Shown here piece by piece: positions 42,696-50,598 of a stretch of DNA of 64,000 nucleotides. A program made the translations under genes and the position numbers. The DNA comes from Sandaracinus amylolyticus. GTDB taxonomy: Bacteria; Myxococcota_A; Polyangia; Polyangiales; Sandaracinaceae. The notes beneath the pieces were generated by a model. It had not been told where the DNA came from. It did no database searches and worked only from the letters and a program-made list of their open reading frames with translations. Every line of letters begins with the position of its first letter. The stretch's first letter is position 1. Location: positions 10,263,336-10,327,335 of the forward strand of contig NZ_CP011125.1 in assembly GCF_000737325.1 (NCBI RefSeq). The letters run 5' to 3'.

Positions 42696-43631
42696 TCACT
42701 CGAGCTCGCTCGCGCGCTGCCACATCCGCTTCGCGTCCTCGGCGCGGCCCGCGAGATCGTGGGCATCGCCGAGCAGCTGCGGGAACGTCGGATCGCTCGG
42801 GAACCGCGCCATCGCGGCCTCGCACAGCGCGACCAGCTCGTCGGAGAACGAGGGAGCGCGCAGCGGGCCGCGCTCGAGGTCGAACCCGAGCGTCCCATCG
42901 GGGCGCACGCGCGCGGTGGAGAACGACACGTTCACGTGCATCGCGCGCGAGAGCACGCGCGCCTCGACGCGCAGCGGTCGCGGATCCTCGGGCGCGAGCT
43001 CGCGCGCGATGCGCGCGGCTTCGATCGCGCGCCACGTGCGGCCGTGCGGCGTGATGTCGAGCTCGCCGCGCGGGGGCAACGCGGCGAGGCAATCGGCGAG
43101 ATCGAGCGCGGCGCCGGGATCGCGCGGTCGCAGCGCCGTGATGCGGCGGAGCAGCGTCTCGCTCGCGTCCATGCGGCCGAGGTGCCGCTCGAGGATCGCG
43201 CTGCAGCGCAGCGCGGGCACGAAGTCGCGATCGATCGCGAGCGCGGCCCCGAACGCGGCGCGCGCGTCGTCCTGCCGGCGGCTCTGGAAGAGCGCGATGC
43301 CGCGGTTCGTGTGCGCCTCGGGATGGCGCGCGTGGAGCGCGAGGCTCGCGTCGTAGTGAGCGATCGCGTCGTCGGGCCGGCCGAGCGCGAGGAGCGCGTT
43401 GCCGGCGTCGTAGTGATCGACGTACGAGGGCTCGAGCGCGATCACGCGGCGGAACGCGGTGAGCGCATCGCCGTGACGTCCGAGCGCCACGAGCCACACG
43501 CCGCGTCGACGCAGTCGATCGACGCGCTCGCCGCCGGTCTCGATCAGCGCGTCGAGGGCCGCGAGCGCGCCCTCGCGATCACCGGTGTCCCATCGTGCGT
43601 CGATCGCATCGAGCTCGGGGTCGATCACCAT
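42696..43631 (-). CDS. TPR-repeat protein
   Basis: The 311-residue soluble protein has at least four tetratricopeptide repeats between about residues 10 and 180 (ALGRHGDALTAFRRVIALEP, ALGRPDDAIAHYDASLALHA, QSRRQDDARAAFGAALAID, LGRMDASETLLRRITALRP), then a longer helical C-terminal domain ending in another repeat-like unit. Such scaffolds mediate protein-protein contacts; no partner is indicated. It starts 52 bases from the divergent GST gene. Confidence 0.83.
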   Translation of the reverse strand: MVIDPELDAIDARWDTGDREGALAALDALIETGGERVDRLRRRGVWLVALGRHGDALTAFRRVIALEPSYVDHYDAGNALLALGRPDDAIAHYDASLALHARHPEAHTNRGIALFQSRRQDDARAAFGAALAIDRDFVPALRCSAILERHLGRMDASETLLRRITALRPRDPGAALDLADCLAALPPRGELDITPHGRTWRAIEAARIARELAPEDPRPLRVEARVLSRAMHVNVSFSTARVRPDGTLGFDLERGPLRAPSFSDELVALCEAAMARFPSDPTFPQLLGDAHDLAGRAEDAKRMWQRASELE

Positions 43632-43649
43632 CGTCTCCGCAGATTTCGC

Positions 43650-43678
43650 TTGCAAACGTGGGCTCCCGCGAATAGTAA
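43650..43678 (+). promoter_or_regulatory. Sigma-70-type promoter of the GST operon
   Basis: TTGCAA (43650-43655) and TAGTAA (43673-43678) are separated by 17 bases. The start codon follows 5 bases later at 43684, so the mRNA is probably leaderless or nearly so. It is the best two-box promoter I found in the window. Confidence 0.6.
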
Positions 43679-43683
43679 GCTGT

Positions 43684-44385
43684 ATGGCTAACAAACGCTC
43701 GGGCGCGCGTCCGACGCTCTACTACCACCCGCTCGCGTCCTTCTGTCACAAGGTGCTGGTCGCGTTGTACGAGAGCGAGATCGACTTCGAGCCCCGCCTC
43801 GTCGACTTCGCCGATCCCGCGTCGAGCGCGGAGCTCTTCGAGCTCTGGCCGGTGGGCAAGATCCCGCTGCTGCGCGACGGCGATCACCTCGTGCCCGAGA
43901 CCACGATCATCGTCGAGCACCTCGCGCTGCATCACGCGGGCGCGCGTGCGTTGATCCCGAGCGATCCCGCGCTCGCGCTCGAGGCGCGGCTCTGGGATCG
44001 CTTCTTCGATCTCTACGTGGGGGTGCCGATGCAGCGGATCGTGCTCGAGCGGCTCCGCCCGACCGACCGGCGCGATCCGCTGGGCGTCGACGAGGCGAGG
44101 GCCGCGCTGCGCACCGCGTACTCGATGCTCGAGCAGCGCATGGCCACGCGCACCTGGGCCGCGGGCGACTCGTTCGGGCTCGCGGACTGCGCCGCGGCGC
44201 CCGTGCTCTTCTACGCGGAGATCGCCGAGCCGTTCTCGAGCACGCACCCGAGGGTGGCCGCGTACCTCGAGCGTCTCCTGAAGCGCCCGTCGTTCGCGCG
44301 CGTGCTGCGCGAGGCGAAGCCGTACCTCGGGCTCTATCCACTGCGCGACCAGATGCCGGCGCGCCTGCTCGCGGCATGCGAATGA
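43684..44385 (+). CDS. Glutathione S-transferase family protein
   Basis: The 233-residue protein has an N-terminal thioredoxin-like domain (TLYYHPLASFCHKVLVALYE, LWPVGKIPLLRDGDHLVPET, with the cis-Pro of KIPLL and the glutathione-contact ET). An all-helical C-terminal domain follows (AYSMLEQRMATRTWAAGDSF, LADCAAAPVLFYAEIAEPF). It is a cytosolic GST, perhaps for detoxification. It heads an operon with an ArsR regulator (4-base overlap) and an SRPBCC protein. Confidence 0.9.
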   Translation: MANKRSGARPTLYYHPLASFCHKVLVALYESEIDFEPRLVDFADPASSAELFELWPVGKIPLLRDGDHLVPETTIIVEHLALHHAGARALIPSDPALALEARLWDRFFDLYVGVPMQRIVLERLRPTDRRDPLGVDEARAALRTAYSMLEQRMATRTWAAGDSFGLADCAAAPVLFYAEIAEPFSSTHPRVAAYLERLLKRPSFARVLREAKPYLGLYPLRDQMPARLLAACE

Positions 44386-44717
44386 GCGCGGCGGTCGTCT
44401 CGCTCGAGCGCACGTTCCACGCGCTCGGTGATCCCACGCGGCTCGGCATGGTGGAGCGGCTGAGCCGCGGGCCGGCGTCGGTCACCGAGCTCGCGGCGCC
44501 GCTCACGATGGCGCTGCCCTCGGTGCTGAAGCACCTCAAGGTGCTCGAGGAGGGCGGCGTCGTTCGCTCGGAGAAGGCCGGCCGCGTGCGCACGTATCGA
44601 CTGCAGCCCGATGCGCTCGCCGCGATCGATCGCTGGGTCGCGCAGCGGCGCGATGCGTGGAACGCGTGCTTCGATCGCCTCGATCGGATGCTCGCCGAGG
44701 AGGACGAGGAGTCATGA
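44382..44717 (+). CDS. ArsR-family regulator (SRPBCC-linked type)
   Basis: The 111-residue protein has the ArsR winged helix: LERTFHALGDPTRLGMVERL, SVTELAAPLTMALPSVLKHL, LEEGGVVRSEKAGRVRTYRL. No metal-binding cysteines are present, as in the non-metal subgroup often paired with AHSA1/SRPBCC proteins. The start ATG overlaps the GST stop (ATGA); ATG 44376 is also possible. Its stop overlaps the SRPBCC start by 4 bases. Confidence 0.88.
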   Translation: MSAAVVSLERTFHALGDPTRLGMVERLSRGPASVTELAAPLTMALPSVLKHLKVLEEGGVVRSEKAGRVRTYRLQPDALAAIDRWVAQRRDAWNACFDRLDRMLAEEDEES

Positions 44718-45169
44718 GATCGGCCGATCATTCGACGTTCGTGATCGAGCGCGTGCTCGCCGCGTCCCCGGCGCGGGCGTTCGCGGCGTGGTCGGATCCC
44801 GAGAAGAAGCGGCGCTGGATGTCGTGCCACGACGATTGGAGGCTGATCGACGATCGCCTCGACTTCCGCGTCGACGGCGCGGAGATCCGCGACGTGCGTC
44901 GGCCCGACGGAGTCGTGCACGCGTTCCGCGCGCGCTACCTCGACATCGTGCCCCTCGAGCGCGTCGTCTACGCGTACGAGATGCGGGTCGGCGACGCGCG
45001 CACCTCGGCGTCGCTCGTGACGGTGGAGCTCGCGCCGTCGGGTGCGAAGACACGGATGCGGTTCACCGAGCAGGTCGTGTTCTTCGACGGTCACGGCGAC
45101 GTCGAGGAGCGCCGCCGCGGCACCGAGATCGGGCTCGATCAGCTGGTCGCGATGCTCGACGGCGCGTGA
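44714..45169 (+). CDS. SRPBCC (AHSA1-like) protein
   Basis: The 151-residue START-like domain protein shows FVIERVLAASPARAFAAWSD, KKRRWM, and the C-terminal TRMRFTEQVVFFDGHGDVEE with RRGTEIGLDQLVAML, all typical of AHSA1-related proteins with a hydrophobic ligand cavity. It is translationally coupled to the ArsR regulator. The usual view of such pairs is that the regulator controls the binding protein; the ligand is unknown. Confidence 0.87.
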   Translation: MRSADHSTFVIERVLAASPARAFAAWSDPEKKRRWMSCHDDWRLIDDRLDFRVDGAEIRDVRRPDGVVHAFRARYLDIVPLERVVYAYEMRVGDARTSASLVTVELAPSGAKTRMRFTEQVVFFDGHGDVEERRRGTEIGLDQLVAMLDGA

Positions 45170-45172
45170 CGC

Positions 45173-46171
45173 TCACTCCGGCGCGCGATCGAGCACCTGC
45201 AGCATCACGCCGACGAGCACCACGCGCTCGGGATCGCGCGCGCCGGCGAGCGTCGCGTCGAGCCGCTCGTAGAGCTCGGCGAGCCCGCGGCGCAGCGTCT
45301 CGAGATCGGACTCCGCGACCGACACGAGGTGGAAGCGCGTGACGTCGCCCGGCACCCGCGCGGTGCGATCGGCGGCGACGCGCGCCCAGTGCTGCTGCAG
45401 GCGCGCGACGGTCGCCCGATCGTGCCGCACGTCGACGCGGCGATCGTGGAGCACCTCCCACTTGCCGCGATGTCTGCGGATCGCGCCTGCGGCCTCGAGC
45501 AGCTCGAGCGCGCGTCGCTCCTGTGCGACGTCGATGCCGACGCGCTTCGCGATCCATCCCTCGCGATGCCGCGCGAGCCGCCGGTAGTCGCGCAGCGTGA
45601 GCACCGGGAGCACCACCGCGAACGCGGGATCTTCGCGGAGCAGCGCGCGCTGTGCCTCGATGCGCGCGTGCTCGTGCGCGACCGCGGGGATCGCGGCGGG
45701 ATCGGCGAAGCACGCGACGAAGTCGACGAGCCGGTGCGTCGTGAGATCGACGATGCGCAGCAGATCGCCGAAGCGCGGCGCGGTGCGACCGAGGGCCCAG
45801 CGCGCGACGGTGGTGCGCGTCTCGCCGAGCGCACGCGCGACCTCGGTGTGCGTGCGCTCGTCGATCAGCGTGCGCAGGATCGACGCGACGAGCTCGGGGC
45901 CCGCGGGCTCGCGCGCCGCGATCACCGCGTCGAGGCGCGCATCGAACGCGACCAGCGCGGCGCGCACGTCACGACCCACGCGACGCGCGAGCCGCAGCAC
46001 TTCGTGGGCGGGGGGCGCGCGCTTGCCGGACTCCCACCCGGTCAGCACGTTGACGCGGTAGCCGAGCCGCGCCGAGAGCGCGCGCTGCGATCGTGCGCCT
46101 CGCAGGGCGCGCACGATCTCCGCGCTCGCGGCGCGTGCATCGAAGGGCGTCGACGTACGCTCGGTGGTCAT
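45173..46171 (-). CDS. HTH regulator with DUF4423 (TIGR02147-type) domain
   Basis: The 332-residue protein has an N-terminal XRE-like HTH (RSQRALSARLGYRVNVLTGW) and a second HTH-like segment near residues 112-135 (THTEVARALGETRTTVARW). A DUF4423 region follows, with WIAKRVGIDVAQERRALELL and FHLVSVAESDLETLRRGLAE. These regulators are abundant in myxobacteria and fibrobacters; targets are unknown. It converges with the SRPBCC gene and is preceded by a 97-base gap with two small GC hairpins (46214-46228 and 46251-46270). Confidence 0.83.
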   Translation of the reverse strand: MTTERTSTPFDARAASAEIVRALRGARSQRALSARLGYRVNVLTGWESGKRAPPAHEVLRLARRVGRDVRAALVAFDARLDAVIAAREPAGPELVASILRTLIDERTHTEVARALGETRTTVARWALGRTAPRFGDLLRIVDLTTHRLVDFVACFADPAAIPAVAHEHARIEAQRALLREDPAFAVVLPVLTLRDYRRLARHREGWIAKRVGIDVAQERRALELLEAAGAIRRHRGKWEVLHDRRVDVRHDRATVARLQQHWARVAADRTARVPGDVTRFHLVSVAESDLETLRRGLAELYERLDATLAGARDPERVVLVGVMLQVLDRAPE

Positions 46172-46268
46172 CGGCTATCGAACGAATCGGCTCGCCCGCC
46201 GGGCCCTACCGTCCGCGCGCTTCGCGCGCTCCCGTCGGGACCGGCGGGACGAGCACTCCTGCGGGTGC

Positions 46269-47261
46269 TCATCCTTCCGGGAGCTCGCAGGCGCGCTCCG
46301 GCGGGTAGCGATAGAGCTCGGAGCGCGCGGTGAACGTCGCGGTGAAGGGCCGCGTCTGCTCCGACCCGTAGTGCAGCGTCGCGTCGATCGTGCCCTCGAT
46401 CACGCCCGCCTCGTCCCGGGTGATCGTCACGTCGAGATCGTCCGGCCACGCGAGGATGTCCGCGCTCCAGATCTCGCCGACGCTGCCGTCGTAGTGCTGG
46501 ATCTGCAGCGGCTCGACCACGCCCTCCGCCGAGATCGTGAAGCGGAGATCGACCTGCACGAACCCGCTGTCGCCGCTGCGGCGGAAGAGCAGGGTGAGCG
46601 TGCGCCCCTCGCCCGGATCTTGGTCGATCGCGTGGCCCTCGGGGTCGACGTCGATCTCGTCCTCGATGCCGCCGAACGTGAAGTCGATGCGACCCTCACC
46701 GAGGCCGGTGAGGCGCTCGGGGTAGGGCGTCGGATCGTGCAGCGCGACGAACGTGCCGAGCGCGCGGAAGCTCTGCGAGATCGTGGTCTCGGTCACCTCG
46801 CACGACTCGAGCAGCAGCCAGCCTTCGTCGGTCTGCGCCGCCATCTCCATGCGCGGTCCGCCGTCGTGCGGGAGCACGACGGTGACCGAGTCCGAGAACA
46901 GCACGCCGGGCGCATCGAAGATGAACGCGGGGCCCGCGAGCACGTGGGGCGCGAGCGGAGCCGGCGGGCTCGCGACGCGCTCGATCGAGAGCTCGGCCGC
47001 GCTCGCCATCGCGCCCGGCGGGACGACGAGCGACGCGCCGTCGCAGTGCGCGAGCGTGCCGCCCTCGGGGCCGATCGTCGCGGTCACGCGCGCGCCGCAT
47101 CCGCCGGCGTCGCTCCCCGCGTCGGAGCCGCCCGCGTCGCTCGCGCCGGCATCGCTGCCCGCGTCGATCGCGACCGAGGCGTCGGGCGTCGCGGCGCCGT
47201 CGTCGTCGCCGCACGCCGAGAGGAGGAGCACGCAGCACGTGAGTCGCAAAAAGCGCGTCAT
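46269..47261 (-). CDS. Lipoprotein with ZU5-like domain
   Basis: The 330-residue protein has signal peptide and lipobox LLSAC (C17). A linker of Asp/Ala/Gly/Ser repeats (DAGSDAGASDAGGSDAGSD) follows, then a ZU5-like module with IGPEGGTLAHCDGASLVVPP and GAMASAAELSIERV. The C-terminal beta-rich domain is marked by HYDGSVGEIWSADILAWP. ZU5-like modules in bacterial surface proteins are structural. The start ATG has an AGAGG site; an upstream in-frame codon at 47297 adds 12 residues before the signal. Confidence 0.8.
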   Translation of the reverse strand: MTRFLRLTCCVLLLSACGDDDGAATPDASVAIDAGSDAGASDAGGSDAGSDAGGCGARVTATIGPEGGTLAHCDGASLVVPPGAMASAAELSIERVASPPAPLAPHVLAGPAFIFDAPGVLFSDSVTVVLPHDGGPRMEMAAQTDEGWLLLESCEVTETTISQSFRALGTFVALHDPTPYPERLTGLGEGRIDFTFGGIEDEIDVDPEGHAIDQDPGEGRTLTLLFRRSGDSGFVQVDLRFTISAEGVVEPLQIQHYDGSVGEIWSADILAWPDDLDVTITRDEAGVIEGTIDATLHYGSEQTRPFTATFTARSELYRYPPERACELPEG

Positions 47262-47377
47262 GACCTCTGGCGTGGACCACTCGCGCGCGCGGGTCAACGA
47301 CGCAGATGCACGTTTAGGGCGCGCAGACGCGCTCCAGCGTGCACGTCCGTCACCATCGCGGCCTTAGATCGCTGGAG

Positions 47378-47860
47378 ATGCAGGTCGGTCTGATCTCCGA
47401 CACTCACGGGCTGGTGCGCCCCGAGGCGCTCGCCGCGCTCGCGGGCGTCGCGCGCGTCGTGCACGCGGGCGACGTCGGAGGACGGCACGTTCTGGACGCG
47501 CTCTCGGCGATCGCGCCGGTGACCGCGGTGCGCGGCAACAACGACGACGACGCGTTCGGGCGCACGCTGCCCGAGCGGGCGACGATCACGCTCGGTGGCG
47601 CGCGCGTCCACGTGGTGCACGAGCGCGCGCACGTCGCGCTCGACGAGCACGTCGCGCTCGTGGTCACGGGTCACTCGCATCGGCCCGCGATCGAAGCGCG
47701 CGACGGAGTCACGTGGATCGACCCGGGCAGCGCGGGGCCGCGCCGGTTCTCGTTGCCGATCACGATCGCGCGCATCGAGATCGTGCGCGGCGTGGTGCGC
47801 GACGCGCGCATCGTGACGCTCGACGTCGCACCGCCGCGCGGCAGGGCTCGGAAGCGCTGA
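47378..47860 (+). CDS. YfcE/MJ0936-family phosphodiesterase
   Basis: The 160-residue enzyme has the compact metallophosphoesterase motifs MQVGLISDTHG (D8, H10), VVHAGDVGG, VRGNNDDD, HVVHERAH and VVTGHSHRP, and ends with IDPGSAGPRRF. This matches the YfcE/MJ0936 group of manganese-dependent phosphodiesterases. The physiological substrate is unknown. GGAG precedes the ATG at close distance. Independent gene, 33 bases before the RseP-like gene. Confidence 0.9.
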   Translation: MQVGLISDTHGLVRPEALAALAGVARVVHAGDVGGRHVLDALSAIAPVTAVRGNNDDDAFGRTLPERATITLGGARVHVVHERAHVALDEHVALVVTGHSHRPAIEARDGVTWIDPGSAGPRRFSLPITIARIEIVRGVVRDARIVTLDVAPPRGRARKR

Positions 47861-47881
47861 TGCATCCGCCCGCGCATGGCG

Positions 47882-47887
47882 TACGCT
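47882..47887 (+). promoter_or_regulatory. -10-like hexamer deciding the start of the RseP-like gene
   Basis: TACGCT ends exactly 6 bases before GTG 47894 and is identical to the hexamer at 33582. It lies downstream of an in-frame ATG at 47876, which argues that the ATG is not the real start. Confidence 0.5.
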
Positions 47888-47893
47888 CGCGCC

Positions 47894-48742
47894 GTGCTCG
47901 GCCTCGTGCTGTCCGCGATCGTCCTCTCGCTCGTCGGTGCGCTCGCGCAGCGTGGCGCGGCGGCGATGCTCGGCGTGCCGGCGCGCCTCGTGCTCGGCAC
48001 CGGGCCACGCATCGGGCCGCGTGATCGCGAGCCGGGGCCGATCGAATTCCGGCCGCTCCCGGTGTGGGTCTCGGCGCGCATCGTCGACGTGCGTGGCGGG
48101 CTCGGCCGCGCCGTCGCCGCGCTCGCGGTCGGCCCGATCGCGATGTTGCTGCTGCCCGCGGCGATCCTCGTCGTCGCGGTGGTGGAGCGCGGCGCGGAGG
48201 AGATCGATCCCGGTCCGCCGCTCGTCGTGGGCTTCGTCGAGGAGGGATCCCCCGCGCACGTGGCGGGCATCGCGCCCGGCGACGTCGTCGAGTCGGTCGA
48301 CGGACGCGCGATCGACACCCTCGCGTCGTTGATCGACGCCGTGCGCGCGCGCGGCGGGATCGAGACGCCGGTCGTGGTCCGGCGCGGCGAGACGCGGCGC
48401 GAGGTCGCGCTCGTGCCGCTCTCGATCGGTGATCGCGCCGTGATCGGAGTGCGCGCCCGACCCGAGCGGCGCGCAGTCGGGGTGGGCGAGGCGATCGCGG
48501 TGTCGGCGCGCGCGGTGGTCGGGCTGTGGCGCAACCTGATCTCGTCGGTCGCGCCCGACGATCACGACGGAACCGAGCCGATCGTGGGCCCGGTGGGCCT
48601 GCGCGGCGCGCGCGACGGCGCGCTCGACGGAGCGACGCGCGTCGCGCTGATCGCGCTCGCGTGGACCGCGGTCGCGCCGCTGTGGGCGATCGTCGCGAGC
48701 ATCGGCTCGGCGATCGCGTTCGTCGGCGCGCGTCGGCGTTGA
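47894..48742 (+). CDS. RseP/site-2-protease-like membrane protein with PDZ domain, lacking the protease motif
   Basis: The 282-residue protein follows the RseP (M50B) plan. It has a first membrane helix, a second hydrophobic stretch (GRAVAALAVGPIAMLLLPAA) similar to the GPxAN region, one PDZ domain at about residues 115-180 (VVGFVEEGSPAHVAGIAPGD) and LWRNLIS...EPIVGPVGL as in the RseP C-terminal half, then a last helix. The HExxH zinc motif is absent in helix 1 (VGALAQRGAAAM instead) and no NxxPxxxLDG motif is seen. It is likely a catalytically dead homologue. GTG 47894 is preferred over ATG 47876 because of the upstream hexamer. Confidence 0.75.
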   Translation: MLGLVLSAIVLSLVGALAQRGAAAMLGVPARLVLGTGPRIGPRDREPGPIEFRPLPVWVSARIVDVRGGLGRAVAALAVGPIAMLLLPAAILVVAVVERGAEEIDPGPPLVVGFVEEGSPAHVAGIAPGDVVESVDGRAIDTLASLIDAVRARGGIETPVVVRRGETRREVALVPLSIGDRAVIGVRARPERRAVGVGEAIAVSARAVVGLWRNLISSVAPDDHDGTEPIVGPVGLRGARDGALDGATRVALIALAWTAVAPLWAIVASIGSAIAFVGARRR

Positions 48743-48749
48743 GCCTCGC

Positions 48750-49241
48750 TCAGCGCGGCACGCAGCCCGGGCCCTCGACCGGCGGCAGATCGTGCTCGCC
48801 GCGCGCGAGCGCCTCGAAGCGCGAGAGCACCGGGCCCCAGCCGCCCTCGAAGAGGCCACGCACGAACGACGCACGCGCGCCGAGCCGCTCCCACTGGCGA
48901 TGCTCGAGCTCGACGCGCGTCGACGTGTCACCGGTCGACGTGAAGCGGACCTCGACCTCGGTCGCGGCGGTCTCGGGCGCACCCGGGTGCCACGAGAACA
49001 CCGCGCGCGCGGGCGCTTCGAGCACGCGGAAGCGGCCCCAGTCGGACTCGTCGCCGGTGTCCGATCGCTCGTAGAGACGACCGCCGACCCGCGCTTCCAC
49101 GTGGCACGAGAGCGCGCGCTCGAGGCCCACCGAGCGTGTGCGCAGCGGCCACCACTCGGGCAGGCGCCGCACGAAGAGATCGAACGCGGCATCACGGGCG
49201 AGCGGCACGTCCACGGAACGACGGAGCGGGGGCAACGACAT
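48750..49241 (-). CDS. SRPBCC (AHSA1-like) protein, second copy
   Basis: The 163-residue protein has RRSVDVPLARDAAFDLFVRR, a GGRLYERSDTGDESDWGRFR block and TRVELEHRQWERLGARASFV at the C-terminal helix, as in AHSA1/SRPBCC proteins. A strong AGGAGGAG site precedes the ATG. It lies downstream of a second ArsR-family gene on the same strand (98-base gap), repeating the regulator-plus-SRPBCC pairing seen at 44382-45169. Confidence 0.85.
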   Translation of the reverse strand: MSLPPLRRSVDVPLARDAAFDLFVRRLPEWWPLRTRSVGLERALSCHVEARVGGRLYERSDTGDESDWGRFRVLEAPARAVFSWHPGAPETAATEVEVRFTSTGDTSTRVELEHRQWERLGARASFVRGLFEGGWGPVLSRFEALARGEHDLPPVEGPGCVPR

Positions 49242-49339
49242 ACGCGAAGTCTCCTCCTGGAGACCCCTAGAATGTCCCGAAATCGACCGCGCCGCGCGCC
49301 GGTCGAGGACCCCCGCGGTTTCGAGGATCGCGCGAGCGC

Positions 49340-49687
49340 TCAGCGTCGCTTCGGCGCGCGGGGCGTCGGCGCGCGTGACGCGGCCTCGGACTCGGCGATC
49401 GCGGCGTTCTGAAACGCGGTGAGCACGTCGTCCCAGTAGCCCTCGATGTAGCCGCGCAGCAGCGTCAGCCCGCGCAGATCGAGCCCGTAGAAGTTGTGAC
49501 GGCCGCTGCGCTGCGGGCGCACGAGCTGCGCGTCGACGAGCACGCGCAGGTGCTGCGAGACCGCGGGGCGGCTCACGTCGAAGTCGGTCGCGATGTCGCC
49601 CACCGAGCGCGGCCCGTGACGCACCGACTCGAGGATCGCGCGACGCGTCGGATCGGCGATCGCGGCGATCACGGTTCCCACGTCCAT
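49340..49687 (-). CDS. ArsR-family regulator, second copy
   Basis: The 115-residue protein has the winged helix TVIAAIADPTRRAILESVRH, SVGDIATDFDVSRPAVSQHL and LVDAQLVRPQRSGRHNFYGL, typical of the ArsR subgroup linked to AHSA1-type proteins, and a basic tail. No metal-binding cysteine motif. The ATG within MDVGTV is chosen; an in-frame GTG 39 bases upstream is possible. It is divergent from the VOC/membrane-protein pair, so it may control both sides. Confidence 0.83.
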   Translation of the reverse strand: MDVGTVIAAIADPTRRAILESVRHGPRSVGDIATDFDVSRPAVSQHLRVLVDAQLVRPQRSGRHNFYGLDLRGLTLLRGYIEGYWDDVLTAFQNAAIAESEAASRAPTPRAPKRR

Positions 49688-49787
49688 GCCGTCAGCGTGG
49701 AGGAGCGAAGTGGCGCTCGCAACCACGATTCGCTTGACGCTCGCCGCGCGAACACGTAAGTCATGACTAACCAGTGAGGAGGACGAG

Positions 49788-50150
49788 ATGAGCCATCCGG
49801 TGATGCACTTCGAGCTGATCGCAAACAGCCCCGAGCGCCTGAAGCGCTTCTACGCAGGGCTCTTCGGCTGGCGCGCCGAGGACCAGGAAGGCATGGATTA
49901 CGCGATGATCCGCGCCGGGGAGGGCCGCGGCATCGACGGCGGGCTCGGCGGGACGAGCACCGGGCTGGCGCCGGGCCTCGCGATCTACGTGCAGGTCGAC
50001 GACGTCGACGCGCACCTCGCGCGGGCGCGCGAGCTCGGCGCGAGCGAGGTGCTGCAGGAGCCCTACGACGTGCCGGGCTTCGGTCGGTTCGCGGTGCTCC
50101 GCGATCCCGAGGGCAATCGCGTGGGGCTCTGGGCGCAGCCGCGCGGCTGA
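49788..50150 (+). CDS. VOC-family protein
   Basis: The 120-residue protein has VMHFELIANSPERLKRFYAG and LFGWRAEDQEG, then LAIYVQVDDVDAHLARAREL and ends with RDPEGNRVGLWAQ, all signature elements of VOC/glyoxalase-fold proteins of the YvsE/CFP-30B type. A strong GAGGAGG site precedes the ATG. It is divergent from the ArsR gene and 13 bases upstream of the membrane protein gene, forming a two-gene operon. Catalytic activity unknown. Confidence 0.87.
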   Translation: MSHPVMHFELIANSPERLKRFYAGLFGWRAEDQEGMDYAMIRAGEGRGIDGGLGGTSTGLAPGLAIYVQVDDVDAHLARARELGASEVLQEPYDVPGFGRFAVLRDPEGNRVGLWAQPRG

Positions 50151-50163
50151 GAGGAGCGGTACG

Positions 50164-50598
50164 ATGCGAGATCGCCTCACGACCACGCTCTTCCTGCGCC
50201 TCGCCGCCGTGCTGACGGTGCTCTACGCGCTCGGCCACACCTCGGGCTATCCGTGGACGCCCGCGCTCGGGCCCGAGCACGCCCCGGTGATCGAGCAGAT
50301 GCAGACGCTGCGCTTCGAGGCCGAAGGGGCGATCCGCACGTACTGGGACTTCTACGTGGGCTTCGGCGTGATCATCAGCGGGCTGATGATCGCGCTCGGC
50401 GTCGTGCTCTGGCAGCTCGGCACGCTCGCGCGCGAGGACGCGCTGCGGGTGCGCCCGATCGCCGCGACGATCGCGATCTCGTTCGCCGTCAATGCGGTGC
50501 TCTCGCAGCTCTACTTCTTCGCGCTGCCCACGATGTTCGCGGTCGCGATCGTCGTCAGCACGGTTGCGGCGATCGCGCTCGCGCGGCGCGCGAGCTGA
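50164..50598 (+). CDS. Four-helix membrane protein (LIC_13387-like family)
   Basis: The 144-residue protein has four hydrophobic helices: FLRLAAVLTVLYALGHTSGY, FYVGFGVIISGLMIALGVVL, ISFAVNAVLSQLYFFALPTM and FAVAIVVSTVAAIALA. The ALGHTSGYPW motif and spacing match the small LIC_13387-type membrane proteins, whose function is unknown. A GAGAGGAGCGG ribosome site precedes the ATG. Its last 44 bases overlap the convergent gene on the other strand. Confidence 0.7.
   Translation: MRDRLTTTLFLRLAAVLTVLYALGHTSGYPWTPALGPEHAPVIEQMQTLRFEAEGAIRTYWDFYVGFGVIISGLMIALGVVLWQLGTLAREDALRVRPIAATIAISFAVNAVLSQLYFFALPTMFAVAIVVSTVAAIALARRAS

Noticed and set aside
47876-47893. ATG 47876 as start of the RseP-like gene
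   Set aside because: The TACGCT box at 47882-47887 lies inside this extension and is placed exactly as before other genes; GTG 47894 fits better. The ATG cannot be fully excluded.
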